Positions 1 to 14,000 of a DNA stretch of 64,000 nucleotides are shown here, piece by piece. Below the pieces are notes generated by a model. That model worked only from the letters and a program-made list of their open reading frames with translations. It was not told the DNA's origin and searched no databases. Where the stretch lies: contig JAJLRJ010000003.1 in NCBI GenBank assembly GCA_024195265.1, positions 28,942,158-29,006,157 on the forward strand, read 5' to 3'. The position numbers and the translations under genes are program-made. Every line of letters begins with the position of its first letter. Position 1 is the stretch's first letter. The DNA comes from Dendrophyllia cribrosa. Lineage: Eukaryota > Cnidaria > Anthozoa > Scleractinia > Dendrophylliidae.

Positions 1-17
1 TGCCTCCTTGTGAGCGT

Positions 18-738
18 TTACTTAACTATTATGGCGTAGTAACTGTTCGCTGTGTGTGTTTCGTCACACTCATACAGAGCCTCGAATCGGTTTTTAACTT
101 CAACTGCATAGGCCTCCTTCATTGAGTTGTCAGTTCTAAAACGCTGCCAATCAAATTTGACGTGTTTGACTTTAGGGTTCCTATTGGTCCATAAACTAAG
201 ACGCAACTTAGCTGAAACAATTCTATGATCCGAATTCATTCACTGTACTAAAAGAGTCGTATGCCTGACAGTCCTTAACACTATTTCTGCATTTTTTGTT
301 CACAAGAATGTAGTCGAGTTGGAATTTACTACCGTTGAATTATGTCCAAAACTTTCCATTGCTCTTTTGGAAGCGTGTCTTGCAAGCTATAAGCTCGCAT
401 TCTACTGTCATGTCCAGCAAATACTGGCCATTTCTGTTTGTCTTCTTTTCAAAATTGAATTATTTACAATCTTGAGGAGTAATGTTGGCATTCATGTCAC
501 CACAGATGATCTTAAAGTTATGTTTTGGTAAGTTCTTTAGTACGTCGGAGAGCGTGCTATAGAAATCCATTGCATCGGTGTCTAGTGAACAGTTCGTTGG
601 GCTGCAACAGGAGATTATTGAAGTGGCTGGGTTTCCGCTGAAGCTTGCTACCATAATTCGGGGTTCACTATTACAAATGGGGGTTAGCCGATTTTGATGA
701 AATTTGCTGCAGAAGTTGACCTTGGTAAGATATTCCAA
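18..738 (-). mobile_element. Degraded LINE endonuclease domain
   Basis: Minus-strand fragments in two or three frames spell the back half of an AP-type endonuclease of a non-LTR retrotransposon. In order: ATSIISCCSPTN, FKIICGDMNANI, NRNGQYLLDMT, FQLDYILVNKK and SDHRIVSAKLRLSL. GDMNA and SDHR are the catalytic-site signatures of the family. At least one stop and a frameshift separate the pieces, and the reverse transcriptase is not in the window. The upstream side is cut by the TIR element at 675-1428. It lies just downstream of the CUB gene. Confidence 0.7.
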
Positions 739-1428
739 AAGCTAAAGTGGTTTTGTTTTTTGACTTTTAGTTCAGATGTTTTAGGGGGGGGGGGGGGGGG
801 GGGGGGTTCTATTATTGATTATCACAGGTTTCGTAAAGAGATTTAGATTCACTAAAGCAAACTGAAGTGTTTAAAACAAAATAGAGTTAGAATGGGTGTT
901 AAATTATAATTGCGTTTTACAATATGCAAATTTGGTGACGGTGTGCTTCAAAAAGAGGCCTTAAAACCACCTGATAGTTAAATGGGCCAATTTTTTCTCT
1001 ATTTATTTTCATGTATATTTTCATGTGATATCAATCTGAGTTAAATAGGCAATTACGAAATATAAACTTTTAAAATTAGGCAATTCTGGATGGTGTTTTT
1101 TTCTTTAAAATTTGGCCAAAACTTGTGCCAGCCCCCACACTGCCAGGACCTTCCCTGCCAAATCTGCACATATGATTTGAAATACCCTTTGTAATAGAAA
1201 CACACCGTACAATTAATTAGTCAATATGATTTGTTTGTTTGTTTGTTTTTATGCTATTCCAAATTTACCCCTTGTAAAACGTGATTTTCCATGATCCACT
1301 GGCCTCAAATGGTACCCCCCGAAACTTCTGAACTAAAAGTCAGAAAACAAAATCACTTTGGCTTTTGGAATATCGTACCAAGGTCAACTTCTGCAGCAAG
1401 TTTCATTAAAATCGGTTAACTTCCATTT
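675..1428. mobile_element. TIR element with ~105-bp inverted ends and a G run
   Basis: Positions 683-790 and 1316-1420 are inverted copies sharing blocks such as TGCAGAAGTTGACCTTGGTA. A run of about 25 G lies at 782-806 on the left and CCCCCC at the matching right position. No ORF and no clear target duplication were found. It interrupts the LINE endonuclease relic. Confidence 0.65.
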
Positions 1429-1607
1429 CCAACATCTGGAACACTTTCTCAGACAGTGACATTTAATCTACCTGTCGGGTTAATTTTTAATGTCAACTTA
1501 CTGAACTGTTTGTTGACACAAAAGTGCAAACATAAGCGAAAAAACAATCACATAATCATTTGTATGAAAACAAGGAAAACATATTTGGATTTTCTTCTTT
1601 AAAAAGC

Positions 1608-2062
1608 TTATTTATTATGATACCTAAAATATTTCACACTTAAATATGAATGAATAGGAATAAATGTTCTCTTACTTTTTGTAACAGCACGACACCATGC
1701 CGCAAAGCCAGGACGAACGGCGGAGCCATCTGTAGTAAATCGTAGAAAGAGGAACCTGCCGCTACTATAAACAGACCAAGGTGCCTTCAGACCCGATGCT
1801 CTGATGATTTGGGGGCGTGAAGTGGAGTTGCCGTCATATATATACAAGTAGTCATATCCGGATTCGGTATCAAATCCGTAAAAGTACAAGTATACATAGT
1901 GCCCAACAGGAGCCGCGATCGTCCAAGTACAATATTCGTTATTCGAGTAAGAGCTGGGGTAACCGGGGCTGTAGAAGTTGATACCATAATACTGGGCATA
2001 AATGTTCCCTGGACAAGAACTACTGCGTTTCGATCTCGAGTGCGAGCCACACTCGTCTATGT
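1608..2062 (-). CDS. Exon 9 of the CUB gene: CUB domain
   Basis: The acceptor is TTATTTTAG, phase 1. After DIDECG and a basic patch the CUB fold is readable in order: SSCPGN, FYSPGYPSSYSNN, EYCTWTI, a YFYGFDTESGYDYLYIYDG core, SSGRFLFLRF and GFAAWCRAV. The first cysteine pair is present; the central CG cysteine is missing, leaving an odd C-terminal Cys. The frame can run on 24 codons past a GTAAGA donor at 1675 to a stop at 1608, where AATAAATAA overlaps stop and polyadenylation signal. Either this is the last exon or a further exon was lost in the transposon block at 1-1430. Confidence 0.8.
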
Positions 2063-5000
2063 CTAAAATAAAATATTACCTATTAGTTACATTAATGTAC
2101 TCTTTCAATTGCTCAAATTAGGCCCGGTTCAGACGCCGAACTTTTCATGAGCCGAACTTAATACGAATTTAGACCGACCCAAATTAACAAAAGCACGCCT
2201 GTTAATTCAGACGCCGAACTTAATTAGCCGAACTTAATCCAGTTTGAAGAAAAACAAATTGAAAGGTCAGCGGTTTTCAGGCATAAACATGGCGGATGCT
2301 GCCAGAACACGCACCAGCCGTCCCATGTCGGAAGTTTTTCTCTTACGAACAATTAATGATGGAAAAAGCGAGAATCAGGAGAAAAACTATTGCATTCCAT
2401 GGTGACAAGAATACAACAGATGGTAAATGTCCGTTTAGTTACTCTGCTCTTGATAACCAACAGTATCTTCGTTGTTTTCGAAAACAGAACACTTGTTACA
2501 GATCGGCATGCGACATCCAATACAAACATACGTCGTGTTAGCGAAGCAAGAGCTGCACATGTCTACATGTCACATGACTTCGGTGTTATCTCCAAGCCGC
2601 CATGATGGTAAACACGCTCTACGACGCATGCGCTCTACGGAACTGTATGTAAAATAAGTTATAATTTATGCATTAGGTTCGGCTCATGAAAAGTTCGGCG
2701 TCTGAATCAAAGCCGTTCCAAAGCCGAAATTCCCGGCTGAGCCAGGCGGGAAGAACGGCTGAGCCGTTCCAAATTCAAATAGCCTTTCTTAACTGATTCA
2801 GACGCCGAACTTTTCATGTACTTAATTCAAGGTATTAGGTTCGGCTCATGAAAAGTTCGGCGTCTGAACCGGGCCTTAATTACTATAGTATTTTTTTGTC
2901 TGACATGGCTTGTATAAATTAATAACAAAAACGATAAATCCATGGTTTATATAAGTACAAAGAACGAAACTGAGGACAAAACCCCAAAACAAGTTGGCCA
3001 TTCAACCAGAACTTCAAACCATGATTTATGCATGTGTGAGGTTTATATATTATACATTCAAGCATAGTCTAACGGCCGCAGAAATTCTACATACCTACAC
3101 AGTTTGTAAATTTCGGTGGGGCAAGATAGTATCCAATAGGACAAACACCATCAACTCCAAAATGCCAGTCACTTGTCTTTGTTATGCCTGGTGTTGGTGG
3201 TCCGTCGTACGAACAACCTTGGCCAACCACTGCACCATGATCTATCAAGATGGCGTATGATCCATTCATACTTAATGCTGCGTAGGGCATTGCGAACTGC
3301 AGGGTGGTGTAATCACTGCTGATTCTGACATACAGAGAGAGTGTGTCCACTTTGTAAACTGTGTTGCCACTTGGTAGCAAGACCAGTCTTATGTAGGAAG
3401 AGGTGCGGGGCTTCTTTACCTATAAAAACAAAACCACGTCGGGTCAGTAGAACGCTATAAGCTACAGATAGTTTATAACTTTTGAGTCTTTCATCCGTAG
3501 ACGAGAAAGCATGAGCTTGAGATTTAGGAGGTCTGGAGATGGTGGACAATCCAGAGGACTAGGGCCGTTCTAGCGATGAGAAGTAGGAGTGAGATGGACG
3601 AAAAGTAAAAGGAGAGAAGGAAGAGGAGGAAGAAGAGAGGATGACAATGGGGCTAAAACGAGTGTAATCCTATATTCTGTGGGCAAATTGTTATTCTTAC
3701 CACTCGGTCAAACTGGATGCTCCACCATATGAAGCCTGGTCCGCTTTTACTGATGGGGTTTCTTGGCGTATGGCTTCCCATTATAACTCGTGGTGTATTA
3801 CCTAAAATAATCAACAACAACAATGTAACATTTTTCATCGAGCAGATATACCAACTGTATCGATAAAAAATATTTTTTGCTGTAAGATTTTATAAAATTA
3901 AGACGTTGATAACATGATACTCACTAAGCCCGACGAGAATTGTAACACATCGCCATTCACTTTCCATCCTGTGAAAGCAAAAGGGCTGAAATATTATTCA
4001 AACTACACCTTTAATCCAGTGTATTTTATATAGGAATAATAGAACACATGCAGCACGACAGGTAAAATCAGATGACTTAATTAACCGATTTTCGTTCTCA
4101 TTCTTTCATATACTGCTAAAGGTGTTTACAAATTTTAGTTTATTTTCTATCACCACTTTGCAGCACAGAACAGAAAGCGGAAAGTTTCAATAAATTATAC
4201 CGGTTTTGTAAATTATCTTTTTTCCCCATTTTATCATTATAATTGACGTTTGTAAATACTTTTACCAATTAATTTGAATGGTTAGTTGTTGCTGCATTTT
4301 CTTTTTTTGATTCTGTTTCTTGAAATAAACAATCGCTGAAAACAAAATATAAACTTACGGTAACCTCCCGAATTTTAGAAGCGCTCTTATATTATCTTGC
4401 GAGGGTCGCTTACTAAAACGATAGGGCCTGACACAATGTCTTACTTGGATGGGACTGTATTAAATTATAGCAAGAGAAAATAATTGGACAGAGAGGGAGT
4501 CTCCCAGTAATGGGTTTGGGGTATCTTAATTGCAAAAAAGTTATTTTTAGTAACAATGCGGACCACGCGAAAACATTTTCCGGTGAGCTGGTTGACTTCC
4601 GGAAGACTCGCTTTCATGAATCAGCGCGTCAAGCCAGGCGGAGTCAGCAAATTGAAAAAATGGCGACCATCGCGGTGGTAATTTCGCATGTGAAAAAGAA
4701 ATAAAATGGTCCTGTTTGAGCAAAGAACGTTATAAAGTACCACAGCGGCTGGATACATAGATCTTCATCTATCTTTATACACAAACTGTTGCAACTGAAG
4801 CGGTAAAAAGGGGGCTGGACAATTCAACTTACCGGACAGATGCCAATTAACCATCCACTCCAATCTCCAGTCCATAAGCGTCGTTTCTAAAAGTAATTGA
4901 AGTCGTTTTGCTCGATCGATGGCCAGCCCATCCAAACTTTTCAGACGTGAAATATTTGCATACTGTAGAATTCAAAGTTGTTATGTTTTTTGTAGCTGAA

Positions 5001-8000
5001 GGATAGGAGGATTCTCTTCTGGGAAAATCACTTTTTAGGAATTTCAACACGGCAAGGAGTTAAAAACGCTAAAACCGGTTCACATACATGCATGGATTTG
5101 TTTTCTATATGCTTTATACGTTTGGAAGGACTTTGTCAGGAGCATCTTCTTTCCATGGAAAATGAATATCAGTTCTGTTGAGGTCAGCTACCAAGGAACT
5201 CTATACTGACAGCCGGGTTAGAGGTTATTTAGAGCCAAAGTGTAAGTAAAATTTCTGGAAAAGTGATTGAATTTTATTTATTCGATAGGCCGCGTGTTCT
5301 AAGTTAAATTCATTTATTAAAGCTTACTTGGATTATTGACAGAAAAAATCCAGTAGACTTGTATTATTTTATTTCTAAAAAGCGAATAAATAAAACACGC
5401 TTTTCTAGTGATGTCACCTTAATTTATTCATTGAACTTTGGGATAAAGGCCACCATTTCTTTTTAGTAAACTTGCAGACCTTATAATAAAATTGCGGGCC
5501 TCCCCTTTGTCAGACAAAAGATCAGAAAGTTTGGCTGACACTGTATGCAACGTCAAAAAACTTAAATGACCTACTATGGCAAATAAAGGCAATCAATTAA
5601 GAATTGTAGCTAAGGTGAATGCATTGACCATACACTTAAATTCCACCCAAGGCCATTTTTTCAATAAATGATTTCGAAAGAGCGGATCGATGCCCTGCTT
5701 GGAAGCGGCCGCCGTTTACACGCTTTGTATTTAGCATTTTTTGCATAAATTTCTATGGACATCTTTATTCGCCTTCTCACATTTATGTTTCATAAACGAA
5801 TCGATTAGATCTTTTTCCGCCAGTGAGTGTAGGTTGCTGTTATTTCGCCAAAATAGTTTCAGAGAAATGACTTTATTTTCGCGTGTACGCGAGTTTCAGC
5901 GTCCGACTTCACAAAAATAGTTTCCTGACTTTTCCTTGGATTTTATTTAACGATGCCTCTTTTTAATACGGTTAACACCACTGGCTTATTTTTCATTGAA
6001 GTTTGGTTGTAATCTAAGAAGGGAAAGGAGATCCAAAATCGATATTTTCGTGAGTAAACCAAAATATTCACTTTAGACATTCTAAAATTCGTTTTCTTCG
6101 ACATTTTCGTGCCAAACATAACAAGATACTTGGCTTACAATTTGTAGCCTCAGCATGTCTCCACGGCCACAGTTTTACTTTCATACCTTCATATATATTT
6201 GCTGGTTCATACAAACAGAATTTTGTAATATCTTTGATGTCTTTTATCCCGGGTCACAGCTAAGGTAACCGGAAATTCCTGAAGTTTGTCATGCATGCAC
6301 TCAGTTCGAAGGAACTTTACAGGCCCACTTTTCCCCAGCAAATGAAAACTTTATTTTTTAACTGAAATTCAGACGATACTCCAATGGCGAAAACAAGCAG
6401 GCATCGTTTTGGAATAAACTCCAAGGAAAGGCCAGCAAACATTTTTGTGAAGCTATTAAATAATGCGTGTAGTCGGCTGAAACTCGCGCGTTGTTTGTTT
6501 ATAAAGTCCTTAAAATTCTCAGTGACCAGTTATAATCCAATCAAAGCAACGTTCGGAAAAACAACTTATTGATTTTTATGAAACATAACTTGGACAAAGT
6601 GAATGAAGATGTCCGATCTATTGTTTTTTATTAGAAAAGGTAAATAGAAAGCGTGTAACCGACGGCGCTTCCAAACAAGGCATCATCCGTAGTTTTCATT
6701 TATTAAAAAACGTAGCCTTGGGTATGATGCATTTTCGTATTGAAACTTAGCTAAACGTCTTTAAGCCTAAACACAAAAGTTAATAATAATAATTGCCTTT
6801 AGTCTAGAGTGGACCAAGTTTTTGACGTCGTGATACCGTGTTCAGCAATCTTTTAAACTGAGGTTAAGCTGTACTTTGACATGTACAAACAAAGGATCGT
6901 TGCCGCATGCGAGTTTACTAAAAAGAAATGGTGGCCTTTTATCACAAAGTTCAATGAATAAATTAAGGTACATCACTAGAAAAGTGTGTTTTATTTATTC
7001 GCTTTTTAAAAATAAAATAATACAAGTCTACTGGATTTTTTCGAAGTCAATAATCCAAGTACGTATAGATGAAAACTAACTACGCATGAATTAAACTTAA
7101 CCTAAAACACGCGGCCTATCGAATAAATAAAATTCAATCACTTTTCCAGAAATTTTACTTACACTTTGGCTTCAAATAAACTTCTAACCCGCGGCTGTCA
7201 GTATAGATTTCCTTGGTAGCTGACCTCAACAGAACTGATATTCATTTTCCATGGAAAGAACTGAAGATGCTCCTGACAAAGTCCTTCCAAACGTAAGCTT
7301 ATAGAAAACAAATCCATGCATGCATGTGAAGCGGTTTTAGCGTTTTTAACTCCTTGCCGAAATTCCTAAAAAGCGATTTTCCCATAAGGGAATCATCCTA
7401 TCCTTCAGCTACAAAAAACATAACAACTTTGAATTCTACAGTATGCAACTATTTCACGTCTGAAAAGTTTGGATGGGCTGGCCATCGATCGAGCAAAGCG
7501 ACTTCAAACTTTTAGAAACGACGCTTACAAGAGATTGGAGTAGATGGTTGATTGGCATCTGTCCAGTAAGTTGAATTGTCCAGCCCCCTTTTTACCGCTT
7601 CAGTTGCAACAGTTTGTGTATAAAGATAGATAAAGATCTATGTATCCAGCCGCTGTGGTACTTTATAACGTTCTTTGCTCAAACAGGACCATTTTACTTT
7701 CTTTTTCACATGCGAAATTACCACCGCGATGGTCGCCATTTTTTTAATTTGCTGACTCCGCCTGGTTTGACGCCCTGATTCATGAAAGCGATTCTTCCGG
7801 AAGTCAACCAGCTCACCGGAAATTGTTTTCGCATGGTCCGCATGGTTACTAAAAATAACTTTTTTGCAATTAAGATATCCCAGCCAACGCCCCTGGACTC
7901 CCTCTCTGTCCAATTATAATCTCTTGATTATAGAGACCCGTAATCAGCGAGTTTGATAATAACGGTTTTTTCTTATTAACAGCTCCATGGGCCAGCTGTA

Positions 8001-11000
8001 CAATTTTACTTGTGTCGTTCCATTGATCCCCAGACATTGATATGAGAGTATTTACCTAGTTTTGTAGTTGAAATATATTAATCTCAAATATTTTAATGCC
8101 ACGCGTGTTAGAATTCAATTACACTAGGGTTCGTTTGTTTATAAACGGATTCTATTATCGTTATTCGTTGATTACCGATCGCAAGTTATTTTGCAACCTC
8201 GTTCCCAGCGAGAGAAGAGAGACCCTGGTCACGTGCGTCCCAAAATCTAGGATGTAACAAACAAAAGACTTGAGGGAGGGGCAGCAAAGTGTGACATTTT
8301 TTCGCACTAGCAGAGCATTGCGAATCAAAACAAATTCAAAAGCGTTTGGCGGCTTGCGATAAATGTGAAGCGGCGGTCATCCGCAGAATTCAAAACATAT
8401 CCACATCGACTGGTTTTGAGAGTGCAAGTTTTAGGATCTGCAAATTAACGGTTGTGGAATTGTCGCGGCGCTTGAAGATTTCGGACTCGCTACACAATGC
8501 AGTCCAATTTTATTATTTACTGGACGCCGCTAAAGCCTGGTTGGTTTCCATATAATCGCAACGATCGCAGCGATTCTTGCGATCCTTGCTATCGCTGAGA
8601 CCTCAGGTTTCCATATGATCACAGCGATCGCAAGTAGGCTTGGATCCGATAAACTTTAAGTGCATTATGGGATACAAGTCTTTGAGGTGCAATGCTTTTT
8701 GGGACATTTTGGATCGCAAGGATCGCAAGAGTGGTTTCCATATAAAAACCTCTCGATCGCAAGGATCGCAAGGATCGCAGAGATAGAAATTTTTCCATCT
8801 CTGCAAACGCAATCACAAGGATCGCAACGTTTTTGTTTCCATATGATCCCAAGGGTCGCACAACACGTTTTTCTGCGATCGCTGCGATCGTTGCGATTAT
8901 ATGGAAACCAGGCTTAAGCTCGGTCTCTGCAGAAAATTTTTTTATTTCATAGCATTGTTCCGAACTGGGATGAATTATCGCTACATACTATTTAGCAGGC
9001 AATCTTTAAGTTTCATTCGACAGGCACATCAAATTGTCGCCGTCTGTTCTCGGACGATGGCGGAGCAAGAAAGAAGCGCGCGGCCGCCACGAAAAAAAAA
9101 TTGACATGCAGATCGACTCTATACTTTTATAACAGGAAACGAGGTAGAGAAGATAATGATAGCTTTTATTCTTCGTGGGTGAGGCATGTTGTTTTGTTCA
9201 ACATTTACCAGTTCCAGTCATTTGAATGTCTATACAAGATTTTTACATTTCATTGTTTCATTCATACGATTGTGAAATTATCGAACGACAACAATTTTAT
9301 CCCAGTTTTGCATTATTCATTCACTTTTGTTTGAATCGTTTGATTGAACCGTTACCCGACATCAACCGACTCGCGCACAGCACGAGCCACTGTGAAGAAA
9401 ACGAGGCAAAGTTACAAACACTGTCGACCCCTCCTTAGGAATATAATAGGCCCTTTGCATAACGTCACAAATATGTCAAAACAATGAGTGACTGGATGGC
9501 AAGGAGAACAGTGGGATTTCGAAAACAATGATTAGACAATGGAAAATTCCGATCACTGAACCGTGACTGGATGGCACTATTGTTATGCATGTCATGTTAT
9601 GACGTTATGCAAAGGGGCCTATTAGGGAGCTTAAGCAACGACGACGGCAACGCCAAGGAAAACGTCACTTAAAAAAAGGACTGGCGCGCCATTTTAAACT
9701 ACTTTGCAGTTACTTCAATTTGTTTAGTTCGTCCAATGTGACTGGATTGTCCAGGAGCTGAATTTAAGGGATGGATTTCTATTTAATCATTTGACGTTGT
9801 TGTTTTGCAGGGAACGGCAAAGAAATGTCCTGACAAAATGCAAAATGCACGTGCAGAGGCATTGTTTTGTGCCGTTCTCGCTGCCGTCGGCGTCGTGGAT
9901 GCTTAACCTCCCTATTGTTCAAGAGACACGTGACCAGAGTTTACAATAGCGGCAACCGTAACACGTCATAAATATTAAAAATGGCGGCGCGCGGGAAATT
10001 TAAAAGCGAAAATAGACGATATTTATATCCATTTTATTTGACGTACACTAAAATTATATTTGCACCTGTTCTTTTAAAAAAATTAAATTTCGACTTTATT
10101 TCCAACAATTTAAAGTCAATTTGTTCTGACAATGGAGGTTCCCTTTGAAAGAAAGTATACATACTATATAAATAAAGTGCACAAAGATCGTCCTACGAAA
10201 ATGCCATGCAATATCACTTCTCAGGTATGCTATTCCACGATAAATACCCTCATTTCGTTATCCAATAAGAATTCGAGTTTTCTTTGACAGATGCGATCAT
10301 AAACAACTTTATAAACAACTTTAAATATAAAATATAAACTTAAGATAAAAGAGGCTTTTCATATTCATAGAGAAAAACCGTCTTTGAATCAACAATTATA
10401 TCATGTAAATTTGAAACTATCCTTATAATTCTCACATTGCCACGCTTTTATTTACATTGTTGTTACTAGCATAATTAACATTTGTTCCCACTTATATATT
10501 CACTGTCAACGCTTTGTACATTACTTATTAACTGAAGATGACAGAAGTTGCTGTCGAAACATGTTTTTGAAACTAGAACGTTTTGTCGTTTTTCTTAAAA
10601 TTATAACCTGCCTGCTAACATCAAGACCTTTTGGAAATATAAAACTTTATTGAATCTCCCATTAGGGTTTTTCAGACCCAACGTACATGAGCATATAAAT
10701 AATTCATAAAGTAAGTGAAACATTGAATAAAAATTTCAAACGTTAAAATTGTAATAATAGATAAAAACATCAATAGGTAACTCTCCTAGCTAACAAGAAA
10801 TGATTCGAAAAGGAATTCTCTAAGTTTCTTTTTTCTTCTTTTTTCTTTTATTGCATGTGCAAAAAAACTATTGAATATAAATTTACAATTCTAGTTTTAA
10901 TGTTTTGGGTTTTTAATTTTTTTACGGTTAACTTAGTGAGAAATAAAACTAAACAAGCATACAAACAAACAAACAAACAAAAAACGCTCATTACCTTAAC

Positions 11001-14000
11001 GAGTCTACTGCCTTAAAGCAGAACAACTGTTGTCCAACTTGATACTGATTGGGATACCACGTGATATTTCTGTAGTAGACTCCTCCATGATAACGCAAAG
11101 AAGTCAATTGCATTCCAGATGGAGACGAAGTCACTATCTCGACGATGCTGAAATTATCGAATAGTTTATGGATATCTAGCAACGTAGAAATTTGTAATAA
11201 AATATTGTCTCTAATGCAATACTGGGATGCCTTTTTCTTCAGCATAGCTTTTGGAAGGTGTGTTTAAATTAAGGAATTTGACTAAAAAACTTAGGTAATG
11301 GAAAGTAAGCAATTTTGCCCAGAAAGATGTAATCTGCTGTTACTGTCATTTTCCACTTCTGTTTTTGGTTTAAACATATTTTAAAACCCTCGGACGTCAA
11401 AGGGGGAGGGGGGGGGGGGGGGGGGGGTGGGGGGGGGGGGATGCCACCCCACTTAAGTTTTTTCTTCGAATTTTTCAAGACCATTAAAGATTAGTGCATG
11501 CCGTCTTCAGTAGCTGTTTGTTTATCCTTGAAACACATTTTTGGTAAGTTTTGCGACAACCGGTTGCTATGGTAACGAGATATGATGTCATAAACGGCAT
11601 GAGGTCAAGCCATTTTTGAATAAAAATGCGTGTTTTTCACCCTTTTTCGATGAAAGAACATATAACATGCCACCAAAAACATCAAAAAGTTTAATTGTGT
11701 GTTATTGTGCAACTCTAACAAAAAATATTTGCAATTTCCGCATTTTTCTGATCAATTTGAATTTTTAGTAAATTCCAACATGGCGGCCATCTTGGCGGCT
11801 TTTTGGATGACGTCACGAGTCCACAGCAGCGCCACAACCCATAATATTTATCTTATCTTGTAGAGCACATCATAGGCTATCTATTAGACGTAAAATATTT
11901 CCAAAATATTGCAATATCGCAAAAAATACAGGGGGGGGGGGGGGGTTCAACAACCCCCCTTGTAACACAGTGGGGGTATAAGTTTGCGTGTACGTCCGAG
12001 AGTTAAGGCATCATAAAGTTTATTATATGGATCAAATGCATTTTGGAATTGGGAAACTTAACAAGAAAAATACTTCCTCCCCAATAACCGTTTTCGCGGT
12101 TAACCTTTCTCATTTGCATTACAACAAAATTCAACATGATTGCGAGGCAATTGCGAGGCAGAAACTACAAAATTGCCCGAAATTGCCTCGCAACCACGTT
12201 AATTTTTATTCTATGCAAATGAGAAAGGTTAACCGCGAAAAGGACTATTATGTCTCGAAAAAGGAAACGTTCTCCTGTGTCGAAAATAATCCTGTCTCCG
12301 CGATCAACTTCAATAGGTCAATCTCCAGTTATTGATAGATATAACATCGCAGATAATGGCTATTATTACTTACAGCCGAAAATTAATGGTCACACAATAC
12401 ATCTCCGCGGTGTGATCAGTACCTTACGCATGCGCTTAGCCATATCTCCCTGGCAGTGGTATCTTCCATTACGCGAAGATGTGTCGTGTGACCATTGCTT
12501 TCATATGATTGTTTTAAAATAACAGACCTACAAACTTAACTATTCTGTTATATTATAGATAGATAGATAGAAACTTTATTTAAGTGTCAAAAGACCTTAT
12601 AGCCTGGGTAAACCCATACTAATTTGGGGACACATAAAAAAGTATAAAATATCTAATATTAATCTAAAACCTAAAATATATTTAATATTTAAAATTTATA
12701 TAAAGCTAACAATTTATTAAATGATAATAAAAGCTAAAATTTAAAAAAAGAAAATGATAAAATTGTATTGTTATGATGAGCAGAGGGTACAATCCTTGCA
12801 ACCATCATCCATTAACAGAGTTATGTCGTATTTACGAATCTTGTTTTTAAAAGCATTCAACGTTTTTGCTGATCTATCAGCTATAGATAATTTTCCCCAT
12901 AACCTTGGGCCTAGATAGCTTAAAGAGTGTTTACCATGCGTTATTGTATTGTACCTAGAACAAAATGCTTTTTGTTATTCAATGACGCTCAGCAAGCGTC
13001 TCTTTCATTGGTTACCATGAACGCGTGGCCGTGCTAATAAATTATTGTCGAGTAGGCAACCTAAACAAACAGTATTAATAACCGAATCGCGCCATTGCTT
13101 TCCCATCACATTCCGAAAAAATCACGCAGCTAGGTCAGTGGATCGTTCGAATTGGCATTTCAATGTGCTGTTGGAAGCTTTAGTTCAATTAACAAACGTG
13201 GAACTTGTGGTAAGTGGCAATACACCTTATTCATAAATGGCGGCCGATTTATTATTCTTTTGTATTTATTTTAATTAGCCTCACTGGCCTCGTTAGCATG
13301 TGCAAAATTCAAAAGAACTTAGGGACGGACCATTAAAAAAGTGATGGGGGGGGGGGGGGGGGGTGGGGTGGGGGATTTTCAGCTTGCACGAATTTTTTTT
13401 TTCGCCCATTGCTTGTGCAGGATTTTTTTTTGCAGGTGAAACCCTCTGCACGAATTGTTTTTTTTTTCAGACAAATATTGCTTTGTTTTTCATTTACTAA
13501 TTAAAAAAAGGTGTAATACTTAAAAACCATTTTTGACCATTACGTATATTTGAAAAATATATATTTGGAATAGTCCGCTACGTTGAACAAGACTATATCC
13601 TATTTTATAATTCAACACATTGATACACTGCCCAAATATGGTCAAAAAGTTATCGATATGCGTTATGTCTACATGACGTATAACCAGCGATGGCGGTAAA
13701 TTTCGCATTTTGAAGGAAAGTGAAAATGACTGCTGCCTGCAATTTCGTGTTTTTGGGCGAAAAAGTGTGTGAACTATTAGTTAAAATAGGAAAAGAAAGA
13801 AAAAAAGAGAAGAAAAGAAAAGAGAAAAAATATTGTTAACATGATTGGAGAAAAAAGGCGCGAAATTTTCGCGTTGTCGCGGTCGCAGTGTTTCTTGGCA
13901 TAGCTGAATGAAAACTGGTTCATAGTTTAACCGCTCGACAAGGAGTGAATGAAGGAGCACAATTTTCGTAAAATTCCTTTGGTAATCACCTCTGGAATAT

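Noticed and set aside
3925..3968. ATG at 3967 as the start of a separate four-exon CUB gene
   Set aside because: The sequence upstream of it is an acceptor, and exon 5 joins in frame with a sensible junction, so it is internal.
8534..8914. CRISPR-like array of GATCGCAAG
   Set aside because: Units are too short, lack spacers and occur in both orientations inside a MITE.
12250..12522. 90-codon plus-strand frame starting MSRKRKRSPVSK
   Set aside because: It begins beside a MITE, has no domain and no paired splice site. The basic start is suggestive but not enough.
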